This document shows positions 1 to 18,656 of a stretch of 64,000 bases of DNA, in pieces. The stretch comes from Antedon bifida (taxonomy: Eukaryota > Echinodermata > Crinoidea > Comatulida > Antedonidae), in assembly GCA_963402885.1 (NCBI GenBank), contig OY727096.1, positions 4,712,001 through 4,776,000 of the forward strand. Direction: 5' to 3'. Under the pieces are notes generated by a model. That model worked only from the letters and a program-made list of their open reading frames with translations, searched no databases and was not told the DNA's origin. A program made the position numbers and the translations under genes. The first letter of the stretch is position 1. Each line of letters opens with the position of its first letter.

Positions 1-20
1 ATTAATGAATATTCATTAAT
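1..20. repeat. Perfect 20-bp palindrome
   Basis: The first 20 bases of the window form a perfect inverted repeat with no spacer (ATTAATGAAT and its reverse complement). It is AT-rich and may be chance or the end of a repeat that starts outside the window. Confidence 0.6.
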
Positions 21-211
21 GCATGGCGTAAACTAACCAGTCTGGAAAGGTAACCATATTGTAACATGTAACCGCGCATGCGTATTCGTATTTTCAAAAA
101 GACGGCGCGCGCAAAAAAACTTGACCAATGGAAAACAACATCCATCCATCACAAACCGTGCAGCATGCGCAGCATGATTCCTTCCCGGCAGCTGCTGCAC
201 AGCCTACTACA

Positions 212-1086
212 ACTTTATATTCCGTCAAAGAATATATATCACAAGAATGAGTAATCCGCGATTTTCCCTGTAACAGTAATATTGTCCATGTGGTAGGGCG
301 CCGCCATAAGTGAGGATGTATCTGGGATGTATACAACTTTTTGTGACGGTTTCACTAATCAAAGGCTGGACCACCGGTAGTATTTTCATGGTAAAAAATG
401 TTATCAACTACATGCCAACATCATGTTAAATGCTGTTTGGATATTTAATTGTTCGTTTTAGGCAATTTATTTAGTAAAAACTGCCGTATAAACAGTTCGC
501 TTTATCAACCGGGCGCTACGATAGCGTGACCGGGCGTGTTGGTGTTTACGCGTTTTCACGAAGGATAGTTTAATAATATTCCTATATTTAACTTGTTTCT
601 GGTAAAACAAATAAATGTTAATGAAATTTAACATTTTATCCTATTAATAACATGTATTTTATACTAATTTATATCATAAAAACAATACTTAATTTACCGG
701 GCGTAGAGTAGTACGCGGCAATGGTAAAGAATAGGCCGTGTTGAGTAACGATTCGTTGATTTTTGGTGTTGCTGTGTTAGGCCTTTTTTTGTGAACTAAT
801 TTAGCATGTTAGTAAATAATTGTCTGTAAAAGTGAAGTGCAAACTAGTTTGTTAATAAATATGTATTATAAAATAGTTTACAATTGCAAAATATATTATC
901 ATAATTCTATTTAATGTGACATGTATAATATCTATTAAATCAAGTCTTATTTAGTATGTATACATCCGCCCTTATGAGGGCGGGCATCACTCTCTGGAGC
1001 TCTCTGTTACAAATTTCTCATGCAAAAATTGCGGAATACTCATTCTTGTGATATATGATATATATTCTTTGATTCCGTATAAAAGT
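212..1086. mobile_element. Non-autonomous DNA element with long terminal inverted repeats
   Basis: The stretch near 212-330 reappears in reverse complement near 955-1085. The shared blocks include ACTCATTCTTGTGATATAT, a GGGCG(c)CC..CATAAG segment and GATGTAT. The arms are about 120 bp with small indels, and the roughly 620 bp between them shows no coding potential. The unit ends about 25 bp before an esterase exon, so it sits in intron 4 of esterase copy 1. No earlier esterase exon is visible between base 1 and 1109. The family is unknown; a MITE or foldback element fits. Confidence 0.6.
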
Positions 1087-1109
1087 GAATTATAAATATT
1101 GTATTACAG

Positions 1110-2907
1110 AGTGGAGCTACGCTAAGTAGTTGGGCTTACACAGAAAAAGAAGATGCTAAAGAACAAGCAATAAACATTGGAAAGAAAGTTGGCTGTGAAT
1201 ATACTGAGAGCAAGGCGTTTGTAAGCTGTATGAAAGGCATAGACCCATGGAAAATAGCAAATGCTTCAGTAGGGGTAAGATTTTTGATGAAATTAGGTAT
1301 GAATATTCTGGTTTATTTCTTTAATAACTCATTGATTGACTAGGACAAACGTTATGTGACAAAAAAAAAACTAGTTTGATAGTGTAGACAGAGCTTTAGA
1401 TGTAGATTGCATGTACGGTACCATGATTCTACAAGCCTCAATATAAATTTTGCTTGGTCAATAAAGCTATCTGTTGTTGTAAAATAATGTAAATGTTATA
1501 AATGAGTCTACAGTAGTAGAGAAACTGGTATAATTCGTCAGTTTATTTCTTTTAAAAAGATGACGACCTTACCAGCACCAGTTGTGGATGGAGTGTTTAT
1601 TGAAAATAGTCCAAAAGTACTGATTCAAAATGGAGAAATCAAAAGAAATGCAACAATCATTGTGGGAACCAATGAAGATGAAGGAACACTTTTCTTTTTA
1701 TACGTTCCAGTTTACTTCACTCAAGACCAACCAGAAGTTTCAAAATCTGAGTTTCTTCAATTTATCAAAGCTACAACGGAAGAGGCTGCGATGAATCCAT
1801 TAATTACAGACGCCACTTACTTTGAATACACTGATTGGTCCTTAGCAGACAACCCAGATGCAGATTACTTTGATTCCGCTGTTGAACTGGGCACAGACTT
1901 CCATTTCTTATGTCCAAGTGATGTAGTACAACGTACACATTCTACAGCAGGGAACAAGGTGTACGTTTATCTTATGACACATGTTCCGGAAGTTTCCGTA
2001 TTCGGCCCTTATTTGCCCGGAATGGGTGTTGGGTTTGACTGGATCGGAGCTGGTCATGCCGAAGAACTTCAGTTTGTGTTTGGATTGCCATTTTTGGCTA
2101 ATTCTTCTATGTACCGCTCTGAACAACCAAGTGATGTTGATCGCAATGTATCAGTTGAATTTATGAGATATTGGACAAATTTTGCAAAAACTGGGTAAGA
2201 CCATTTTAAGTTATTTCAAATAGGATTTTAGCATGAAAGAATATTTCAATTATAATGTACATTTGATTAGTGAGTGGCATTCAATAATTATTTTGAAAGA
2301 TTGTATTGTTTTAAATTCTTTGTTTTAAATAACCAGCGATCCAAACTCCAGAGGAAGTGAAACATCAGATCCATCATTTGACAAAGACCTCGTCAACTGG
2401 CCAAAGTACACCATTCCAGGACTGGAATATCTAGATATCAACAAGATGTCATTCTCTGATCGAGCTTATCGTGCTGACAAGTGTGCCTTCTGGAGTTCAT
2501 ATGAACCAAAACTTGTACAGTATACTGGTATGTTTCTTTAAGTGAAAATTTCAGTTGGGCCCAGTTAAAAAAAAAAAAAAAAAATAGTTTAAAACTGGTT
2601 CAATGCTTTTTTAAGTGATCCAGTTGGATTTCATCCTGGTCCAAGTAATTTGTGTATTTCTGGTACAGGTAACTGTATTAACTATTAACTGGTTTTACTG
2701 TTAACTGGTCCAGCAGCTTCTGAATTGATTGTAAATTGAAACTGAATGCCTTTTATAATGTCAACATTATATTTGTATCTATTTTTAGATGATCTTCCAG
2801 AAGAAGAGAGATCTTGGAGAAATGACTACTATAGTTGGAAGAATAATGACCTACCCGAGTGGCAGAGAGCATTCAATGACTACCAACAAAACAAAGTCTG
2901 CACTTAG
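1110..2907 (+). CDS. Cholinesterase/carboxylesterase-like gene, copy 1 (3' four exons only)
   Basis: Coding exons are 1110-1274, 1560-2194, 2337-2527 and 2789-2907 (stop TAG), equal to exons 5-8 of the four complete paralogues downstream, with the same intron phases (0, 2, 1); 369 codons in total. The visible part of the alpha/beta-hydrolase fold carries the acid of the triad (Glu in GTNEDEG) and the histidine (GAGHAEEL), followed by the family's FVFGLPF. The last exon codes for a Trp-rich tail (W-x6-W-x7-W-x3-F-x2-Y-x5-C) like the acetylcholinesterase T-peptide. The exons with signal peptide, oxyanion hole and nucleophile are absent from the first 1.1 kb and are presumably outside the window. 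This copy is the most divergent: its exon 5 lacks the SPWANVERE-type run of copies 2 and 3. Whether the gene is complete cannot be judged here. Confidence 0.9.
1350..1398. mobile_element. Partial copy of the 150-bp palindromic element (family A)
   Basis: Only one end is present, with GTTATGTGAC followed by AGTTTGATAGTGTAGACAG and AGCTTTA, the terminal repeat of family A. It lies in intron 5 of esterase copy 1. Confidence 0.7.
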
Positions 2908-3190
2908 GTGTCCATACAGTTTAATGACCGACTGTTTATGGTAACACACTATACTCTTGAAATACAAATGATACTTACTGCATTGGCTGCTGGATGAAAA
3001 CAATTTAAATGTGATGCTTATAAGACACAAGCAAACTTATATGATTAGCACAATTAAGAATATCAAATTAAAGAATACTTGATAAATTAAATGTTTGTAA
3101 ATTAAGAGAAACCAGCTATAGTTTACAATTGTACCAAATAGATCAAATGAAATGTGTAGTACAACAAGATTACCAACGATATGGTATTAG

Positions 3191-3196
3191 AATAAA
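3191..3196 (+). terminator. Candidate poly(A) signal of esterase copy 1
   Basis: AATAAA stands 284 bases after the stop codon of esterase copy 1 and 158 bases before the end of the convergent PMS1 coding region. The 3' ends of the two genes are therefore close or overlapping. Confidence 0.45.
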
Positions 3197-3353
3197 ATAA
3201 GATAAAAGACTCATCAACCGATTGTTTCAATTATGTTCTACAAACAAAGCACATCTCCACTATATTATACTTACTTTCTTAGATTTATATTGTTAACAAA
3301 TTGTGAAAATATAAATAATCTATTTGGCAAAACACAGGCTGTCTATAGAAATG

Positions 3354-6300
3354 CTACTGTACATGTGTGGTGTGCAGTGTTTTAAGGAAGGGCTTGTTAT
3401 GTATACAACTCTTTACATTAGGAGGCAATGCCACACTCCTTTTCTCAATCATATCCACTATGTTATCATGCGTTGATCGATGAGGGCGATTTCGAGCCAA
3501 TCGTACAGCTTCTGCCTATTAAAGAAATTTAAATTCAATAAACTACTATAATGGATAGGTATGATGACATACAGAAACTGTAAAAGATTGACATTTGAGG
3601 TAATGTTTTTGCTAACCTTTAGTGTGTTTATTAAACTAGCTAGGACATATTTTCATAGAAAAAAAAATACCTGCAAATAGTGGACTAGTTTGACAGGTCT
3701 GGATTCTTTGAGACTAATACCATTAGTTGACGAGCCTATCATATCAAGCAGTTCCGCAAGGTCAGCCAAACTATAACATGGAATATTGGTTGCCATGCCA
3801 GTGACTTGTAATCGGACGTTACCTTCCTCGGAATCTAAAGAAAAAGACCTTTGTGCTCAATACATTTTGATAACCAACCAGCGGTATTAGCCCAACCCCA
3901 AATTTGCAGTAATTGTTTTTAATACCTTCAGTCTGTTTAATTACAAAGCCATTTGCTACTAGCCTTTCATCAACAAATGTACGTGAGCCATCTACAGCTG
4001 ATGTGGAACTCTTCAGCATCAGTAGCGTCTGCCAATTTACATGCCCTCCTATCATACTACAAATTATAAAAATATAAACAATTATTATCATGCACAGATT
4101 TGTGTGGCTTTAAAATTTAACAGACATGGTCTTTTTAACCTCTTTTTTAAACCGCTATTTCAAAATCCAGGAGCCCCCCCCCCCCCCTGATTATATCTAT
4201 TTTCTGAAATTCTTGTTCTTAAGTTGAAGTTTAGTGGTATTATTTATACCTTGATGATAATGTAATTGGTGGTTGCAGCTGTTGGATTTGTAGTCTATGT
4301 TCAGAAAGCAGACGATGATACAGCAATGTCTCTTCTACTCTGAAATGGTTCAGGAGTTGTATTTGGTTAGCCTCCTTGCAAATCCAGAAACCATTTGGCA
4401 ATTGACCAATCAAATGGAGCCTTTCAAGTGGATCCCTGTTTAAAAACAAATGTAGTAGTTGATAAAGATACCTACTTCAATATCAATTTTGGAGTAACCT
4501 CTTTTTTTTTTATTGTGGTGAAGATTCTCACTTCCAGACTAACTTTGGAGCTTTGCAAGGCTATATCACAATAGTGTATGTAATTTCTTTCTGCTAAGGC
4601 TGGAACAGTGTTTTTGGTTTGTTGGTTTTGTAAGCATCAATCTCAAAAGTTGCAAATATTCAGTGTTAATTCTGACCAAAATAAGTTATTCTTAATGAGA
4701 TTGCTTGATAAAAGAAATAAATCAACCGGTATCCGAAACGTAAGTATATTTGAATGTTAATAACTACTGTATGTACTTAATCTCCATCCTTACCAATTCC
4801 TGTGCTGTTGATCTTCTTTAAGTCCTGCACAAGAAAAATTCACATCTACTCTTTTAACTACTGGTGAAGTTGATGTTGGTCTTTTAGGTGAGGAAAATAG
4901 TTTATCTACCAACATCTGCTGTGGAGGCTAAAAATGGTGAAAGTAATTTTACAAATATGCAGCTGACCAACCATGCTTAACATGCCTCAACAGGTCTTAG
5001 CTTACTTACGATTTGAAAAAGAAATATATACCTGTTTAATGCACTTCTTTTTACGCACTGGTTCCTTCATAGTGCCATTCTTTTTTGCTTCCTGCACTTG
5101 CTCCTTGTACCTGAAATCAATTATGTTTAAGGCTAATACAGTAGAACTCTAGGGAATACCGTCAAGGGGTTGGCTGCCCTCATTCATTTCATAGAAAATT
5201 GTTCTCTTAACATTGGTGTTTTTAAGGAGGAGTTATACTGTATTCCAACATCAGCAGGTGAAAGTATAGACTTTATCAAATATATTATTTTGTTGATCCT
5301 TCACATACCCATAATTGATACCAGGTGCATTATCTCACACAATACTCACCTTAAGACATCCTGTTTCATTAAATCTTCATATTTACACTTCTCATCTTCA
5401 GTTAATGCTCTCCATCTCTCTCCAGTGAGTTTAGAAATTGTTTGAAAGTCTGCTGTTGAATTGTCTTTAATAACTAGAATACACATTAAAAAATATCTCT
5501 AGGATCACTCAATATATTGCATTTAAATCAAGCCAGAAAGAAATTAGAAAAAAAAAGTTACCTTGGGGGCGCACTTCCTTGCAAAAGAATATGTAAGCTG
5601 TTTGTGGTCGTTTGATTGGTGTCTTTCCAACCATGTTATAAAATGTGGCCTCACCCATCCTCTCCACTTGTTTTGGCTTCTTCTCACGGCAAGGTATCAG
5701 CAAATTACTTTCTACTTCTGCATTATCTTGTTTTGTAGGCACAAGAATCTTCCCGGGCTCAACAGGTCTTCCTACATCATCAACCAACCCTTTTCCTTTA
5801 CTCCATTCCGTTTGAGCAATCTTATTTACAGACTCAAGCAAACCATCAATTGTTGACTCATTGAGGCTGGCCTCATGTTTTGTTTCAAGATAATCCATCA
5901 AAGCTGAATCAGATAATTCACTAGAAAAAATAAAGTCTGCATTTTCACTAAGATCTGATTCGTCTTCTAGTGGCAGCACATCAGCAGTGGTGTTGTTGTC
6001 AGAATCCCCTTCTATGCTAGTTACTGTTTCTGATGTACAATTTGTTTTTATAATGTCTGAAGTTCTTACTAAATTATCTACAGAGTTTTGGCCACTATTG
6101 TCAGATGTTTCAACATTTGTGCAAAGTGTCTCTTGTATTTCGTCACAAGTTTTTTTTAAATTCTGTAGTCTATTGTTATATTTATTATCAATTTTGTGAA
6201 GAAAAGACTGATCTGTAGATTCCTCTGGTATTACTGAGCAATCTAATGAAGAAAGTGCGGTTTGTGGAAACCGTTCACTTTGTAATACCACTTCACTACA

Positions 6301-8744
6301 TTCTAACACTACACTGCCGTTGGATTGGACCTCTCTTTGTAATCCCTGTGATGTCTTTCTACTATTGCTCAACACCTTACTATCTGGGTATATTGAAATA
6401 TTTGGCACTGAAGGAAGGTTGGTGTGTGAGGATGTCTGCTCTAACACTGTACAATTACTGTCACTCTCTACTACAATTCTATCACTTTCATTACTTAAGT
6501 TCTCTTGATCTTCTTTAGAAATAGGTTGATAAACTTCCTTTAATTTACATTCCATTGCTTCTAATATACTTTCCTGAAGTGAAGAAAAAAGAATAACATA
6601 AATAAATTTATTTTTTACAGTTATTTATCTTACAGTAAGATTTACACTTTGAGTTTTCAATTTACATATTGGTCATAGGTCATAGGTTTTATTTTTGTTA
6701 GTGGTCAGAAGTATTTACCTTCTCCTGTAAGAGGACTTTTGTCTTGTTTGGTTCCAAATTGACATCAATAGAATCAGGTGGAAGACTGATGCTGACAAAT
6801 GCAAATGGATAACGACCACTCATTTGTGTTGGGTGGCTGTTGCTTATACAGTGCTTGATCAACTAAACAAGTTGAAAAATGTTAGTCATTTAGTGCTTGG
6901 TAAAAAGTTACAGTACAAACATTTTATAATATCAAAAATAAGCACAGTAAGCATTGACATACATAACATTTATAAAAATATTCTCTACTTTCAATTGATT
7001 CTACAAAGTACAAGCATTTATATAGGAAAATCAACCTTTTCAATCTCTCTGTACGATACAGGGCGACCATTGACAAACACCCAGCAACGATCATTACTGC
7101 ATCGGCTGATCAATTGTACATCAGCATCTGGTTTAGGAAGGAAACAATCCACCTAAGAAAAACACCATTTTAAATTATGTATGTTGGCACAATATTGATT
7201 TTCACCACTTAAGCTAATGTCTACACTATCAAACTTGTTTGACAAAAAAGTGTGATGTGCCCAAATATGGTAGTGATATGCACAAATATGGTAGTGCTAT
7301 GACATGGGAACACTTAGTTAGTAGTTTGATAGTGTAGACAGAGCTTTACTACAATAATTGTTTGATTGGAAGTGCTTTTTTAAAAGGGAATATACTGTAG
7401 GGCTTCAAAATTATACAAACTTTTCACCACTTCATATGAATTGATCTTTACCATGGCATTCTCAACATCAAATGACAATTCCTGCATTGCACCGATAACA
7501 TTTCTTCCCCAAACACTTGCCAACGCTGCTTTATGATTGGCCAATTTGTTTTTTTGTAACACAATTGTTTTATCATTGCGCAGCATGAAACGAGTTTGTG
7601 GCTTAATGGTAGCAAACTGCATAATAAGATCCTCAACTTTGCGTAGCTCATCTTTTCTTCGTTTTGCATTACTGAAAAACTGCTTTCGAACTGGAGTGTT
7701 CTTAAAGAGGTTTATTGCCGTCACTGTGGTGCCTACAAAAAAAAGGTTCAGATTTATACATTGAATATAAAAATCATCTTTGACTTAGTTAGGCTGGCAA
7801 AATGACGAAATATGGTGACAACATTAAAAAAAAACCCACATTGTACCAATAATGTCATTACCTTTGCCTAAGTGACAAGGTTTTGAAGCTGTCACTTTTC
7901 CTTGTTGGTCTAATGTATAAACCATACTTATTGGATCCTCGTCAGTTTTAGTTGCTATGGTAACTGATGCAACTGCACATAGTGATGCCAATGCTTCACC
8001 TCGAAATCCGTAGGTCAGCAGATGATGGAGGTCGTCCAATTGGGAAATCTTGGAAGTGAAGTGTTGCTGCGCCATGTATGGAACATTATCCAATGGGATT
8101 CCATCTCCATCATCACGAATCTCAATGCGGTCAAATCCATAGTTTTCCTACATAAATATAAGATAGAATTCTTATAGATTTAATTTTATATATTAAAAGA
8201 ATTGGAAAGAAAAAAAAATTCATTTCAGATATTAGGATATGGATATTCAGTCATTCATCCAGGTAGTATTAAGTTTAGATGGATAAATCTATTCGACTGG
8301 ACTTTTCTTACTTTTTCACAACCTTTCCAGGCTGTATAATGGAATTGTGGTGTTTGGTCAGTGACCTGTGACAGGGTCGAGCAGATAAAACATTACTGGT
8401 ATATGGTTTAGTATTTAAATCTGGCTGTCTGTCTGTACCTTTCTAGGTTCTTCAGGGTCAGTTAGGCTTTAAAAAACTCATTTTGAAATGAATCTCTTCA
8501 TTAATTTCTCTTGGAAAAGAAGTCTACAAAAGGCTTACGTTGAAGCTCATAGCTTATGTATGATAAAATGTTTGTTTCTTCTTCTAGTATAATTGAAACA
8601 ATTAAAACTTACAAGTTTAACTTCAATACTTGTTGCATTTGCATCTAATGAGTTTTCAACCAGCTCTTTAACAATGCTAAAGACAGATGTAATAACCTGT
8701 GAACTGGTAATCAATCGAACAGTCTCTGCAGGTAATGCCTTCAT
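3354..8744 (-). CDS. PMS1: PMS1, MutL-type mismatch repair ATPase with HMG box
   Basis: Thirteen coding exons on the minus strand join in frame (high to low): 8744-8613, 8147-7862, 7732-7452, 7152-7036, 6862-6719, 6573-5562, 5473-5350, 5110-5032, 4927-4794, 4435-4250, 4056-3926, 3834-3671, 3515-3354, giving about 983 aa (human PMS1 is 932). The N-terminus starts [11 protein letters not shown], as in the human protein. GHKL ATPase motifs are intact: ELVENSLDA (catalytic Glu30, Asn31), DDGDGI near residue 56 and YGFRGEAL near residue 90. The MutL transducer domain follows. The long acidic linker is in the 1-kb exon. An HMG box starts near residue 640 ([10 protein letters not shown]) and runs into the next exon, which separates PMS1 from PMS2 and MLH1. 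No DQHA endonuclease motif is visible, as in PMS1 generally. The start is the ATG five bases inside an exon with acceptor TTTTTCCACAG. PMS1 pairs with MLH1 in MutL-beta. The donor after 7036 is weak (GTTGAT). Confidence 0.93.
7211..7348. mobile_element. Palindromic element, family A, in PMS1 intron 3
   Basis: The ends TCTACACTATCAAACTTG and AGTTTGATAGTGTAGACAG are inverted repeats. The middle has the family words TGTGATGTGCCCAAATATGG. It lies between the PMS1 coding exons at 7452-7732 and 7036-7152. Confidence 0.75.
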
Positions 8745-9407
8745 TGAGCCTGTGGAAAAACCTGTCAAGTGTTAAAAGTCTTTTAAAAATTTTGCAAAAA
8801 GTTTCTAAAAGATTAAGATTTTAGCCGACAACACTTGTATTACATTGCTGGTGTAAACAAAGAAAATTTAGTTTTCTTTAATAAGTAAATTTAATAGTAA
8901 TATTGTACAGGAGTATAAGTTTACAATACAGTATTTTACTAATATTAATAAGAATTGTTACATAGTACACAAGTATGAGTTTACAATCAAATACTCTACA
9001 CAATACCTTCTTAATTTTAACAACCATTTTTTCCAATTACAGACCTTTAAATTTAAAATCTGTATAACTGTAACTTTGAATCATCTTATAAAAGAAAATA
9101 ATAAGATGCTTTTGACTTGGATTGGGATGTCACACATTGGTAATTATAAACAGCTTTTGTCAAAACAAAGGTTGCATAACACACTATTTTGTGGATAAAA
9201 CTACAAAGCAACTGACCTTTATTTTTACCTAACCTTTAGTAAATCCTCTTACGATAAAGTATGTGAAAAAGCTCTGAACCTTGTTATTTAACAATGAGAT
9301 GGCTTAGGAATTAATTACAGATAAGTCATAGCACAATGAAAAAGGTAAGGGTGTGAACTAACTATGATCAGTTATCAGCAGAACACTGAACAGTGTAGAA
9401 GCAAAAT
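8745..9407. promoter_or_regulatory. Shared intergenic region between PMS1 (-) and esterase copy 2 (+)
   Basis: The two start codons point away from each other, 663 bp apart. A 5' UTR exon of PMS1 is expected here, because an acceptor-like CCACAG ends at 8750, but its position is not clear. Near 9155-9190 is a short block (AGCTTTTGTC, ACAAAGGTTGCATAACACACT) that recurs upstream of esterase copies 3, 4 and 5. The stretch AACAATGAGATGG at 9290 and the 5' UTR words before the ATG (TTATCAGCAGAAC, GAACAGTGTAGAA) are also shared. No TATA box is visible at the place where copy 3 has one. Confidence 0.5.
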
Positions 9408-13134
<3,727 letters not shown>

Positions 13135-13407
13135 AAAAAGAAATTAAAATTGCAATATTAATGTTAATGGTAGCTGATAGCTAGTCTTGTAGGATAGGGA
13201 GTAATATTGTACATTATTTTACAGTGTATACCCACAAAAGGTAAAAGAGGTAGAGTGTAAAGGGCAACACGATTTAAAGCTTTACTATATTCTGTGCAAC
13301 TTTTAACTTAAAAGTTTCTCAACTTAATCCATCTCATCACCTTCTTTTGTGTGAACAATCATCCTATGTTTCTGTACTTATGGTGGACATTCTTTTAAAC
13401 TTTTGTC

Positions 13408-13700
13408 CCATCATCTATTTGGAAAAATTTCGACTTTTTCTTCACAAATTCACCAAATTTCTATTCTTTTAAAATTAATTTAAACACTTTTTGTTCATCA
13501 AAATAAAGGATATACAGTACACTGCAAAGTGAAACCTTATTTTCTTTAAAAAAAATTAGTTCCATCCTCTCTTTGGAAAAATTTCCATTTTTTTTCCCCA
13601 AATTCACCAACTTCCTATTCTTTTAAAATTAATTTAAACACTTATTTGTTCATCAAAATAAAGGATACAGTAACAATGCAAGCTTATTTGCTTTTTAAAA
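13408..13700. repeat. Two-copy tandem repeat, period about 154 bp
   Basis: CCATCATCTATTTGGAAAAA near 13408 recurs near 13562 as CCATCCTCTCTTTGG. The words CTATTCTTTTAAAATTAAT and TTCATCAAAATAAAGGAT occur in both units. No coding potential is seen. Confidence 0.7.
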
Positions 13701-14639
13701 ATAATTAACACAAGATTAATGTTTATCAAATTAATTAGATAAATGTAAAATTAATTAAAATAAGATTATTCTGTGACAGCAAGGAAGTACAGTTACTTTT
13801 AATATACTGTACCATATTTTGTAGAATGCATGTAACCAGGTTGAGTATATTATTAAATTGAAAAAAAAATGTATGTAAAGGGACATTTTATTTTATTATT
13901 TTATTTTCACTAGCTGATACTTATCCTGCTTTCGAAAACCTGTGAACTTCAGTAATATCTCTAGAAAATCAAATTGAGGCTTAGTTTATAAAGTATGTAC
14001 TGTTAAACATATTCCTTTTCTCTTGTGTAATTTTTATTTATTTATTAAAGCCATAATGACTTACAAACTTTTACATTTAAATCATTTTTTTTAAAAGCTT
14101 CTCTATACTAAATTACAACATGAATACTGAATACTGAAATGCTTTATTTGTCCATCACCATCATAAAATAACAACAGAAATTCTTATTGAAGATTGACAA
14201 TTATTAGTAAAATAATAGATATACAATATAATATATTATGTACACACATAATTGCACAAAAAAAAAAAAAAAAAAAATGAAAAAAATATACAATACTAAG
14301 TATAATATATATCAACTACATGAGTAAACAATTTCATATGCAAAAAAGACTGAAATTCAGTTTTTATGTGTATCAAAAGATGACATGAACCCCTTCAGTG
14401 AGAATGGTATAATCTTACTTTTCGAGATTTTACCTAACTTTTCTAGAGCTTATTTTTCTATGTAAATTGTAATATTGCATGGAATTTATGAAGTTCGAAA
14501 CCATAATTGTTTGTGCTACACATGTCAATTTTACCAATGGAATGGGAGACCTTTAAATTTCAAATAATTATGTAACTACAGTATAAACTTATAAAAAATA
14601 AAGGGAATCAAACACCATTTATAATTGATAATCTAGGTT

Positions 14640-14750
14640 CCACTGATTGTGAACAGAGGCTTTTGTCTACACAAAGGTGGCATAACACACTATTTGTGAA
14701 AAGGACATGTTCACTGACTGTACATAATCAATTGCCCTTAGCATGTTTGA
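14640..14750 (+). promoter_or_regulatory. Upstream block shared by esterase copies
   Basis: The order GTGAACAGAGGCTTTTG, TCTACACAAAGGTGGCAT, AACACACTA, ATGTTCACTGACTG, CAATCAATTG-like is also seen near 19345-19470 and 25255-25370, and in shorter form near 9155-9190 and 20395-20480. It lies 0.25-1.5 kb upstream of each esterase start. It could be a control module or simply a part of the duplicated unit. Confidence 0.5.
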
Positions 14751-14778
14751 AGTTTATTTTTAACTCACCACCTTTATT

Positions 14779-15060
14779 AATAAAAATCCAGGGTGCGAGA
14801 TGCAACCACCTTTTGTGCAGTGAAGTACAGAAATTTGAATATATATCAAACATTATTTTTAACAAGTCAACAATAAAATGTCTCGCCTGAAATAAAAGTA
14901 ACTCAACTTTTCACAGTCCCCTGTATTGTCCTGTGGCAGTGACATATTTTATAAAAATCCATGGTGTGCGATGCAACCAACTTTTGTACAGTACAGAAAG
15001 TTGAATATATATCAAACACTATCTTTAACAATTCAACAAAAAAGGTCTTGCCTGCAGGAA
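14779..15060. repeat. Two-copy tandem repeat, period about 172 bp
   Basis: ATAAAAATCCAGGGTG near 14779 recurs near 14951 as ATAAAAATCCATGGTG. Both units continue with GATGCAACCA, TACAGAAA and TTGAATATATATCAAACA. Confidence 0.7.
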
Positions 15061-15204
15061 AGAAAGATTAAAGAATGGGACTAATAGTGCATAGGTCCAT
15101 GATTAATATCCAAGTCAGATCGATGACATACCATTCCGGTTTGAGAATATTATATTACCTGCAAACCATAAAAGTTTTTGAGAAATCTCTGAACCATTAT
15201 TTAT

Positions 15205-15338
15205 ATAACAACAATGAGATTGTTTGGTTTAGAACTTAAGTACACATAGCGAATGACAAGGCACAATTATATAAAGTATAAGGAGGTGCACTCGACACCG
15301 TGGACAGTTATCAGCAGAAAAGTGAACAGTGTAGAAAT
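15205..15338 (+). promoter_or_regulatory. Proximal promoter of esterase copy 3
   Basis: An inverted pair of SOX-like sites (AACAAT, spacer GAG, ATTGTT; 15210-15224) is followed by GGCACAATTATATAAAG with a TATA-like box near 15268-15277, about 65 bp before the ATG. The 5' UTR words TTATCAGCAGAA and GTGAACAGTGTAGAA follow. The SOX-like pair is present in copy 5 (25735-25749) and in degenerate form in copies 2 (9290) and 4 (20703). Only this copy has a clear TATA box. Confidence 0.5.

Positions 15339-18656
<3,318 letters not shown>

Larger units (their letters stand above)
13135..15338. other. Intergenic spacer between esterase copies 2 and 3
   Basis: No gene is seen. It holds two tandem duplications (about 13408-13700 and 14779-15060), an A-run near 14257, an upstream block shared with the other copies (14640-14750) and the proximal promoter of copy 3. 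Confidence 0.6.

Noticed and set aside
15300-15338. Upstream start for esterase copy 3
   Set aside because: The longer frame starts with GTG and adds 13 residues not found in the paralogues; the ATG at 15339 matches them.
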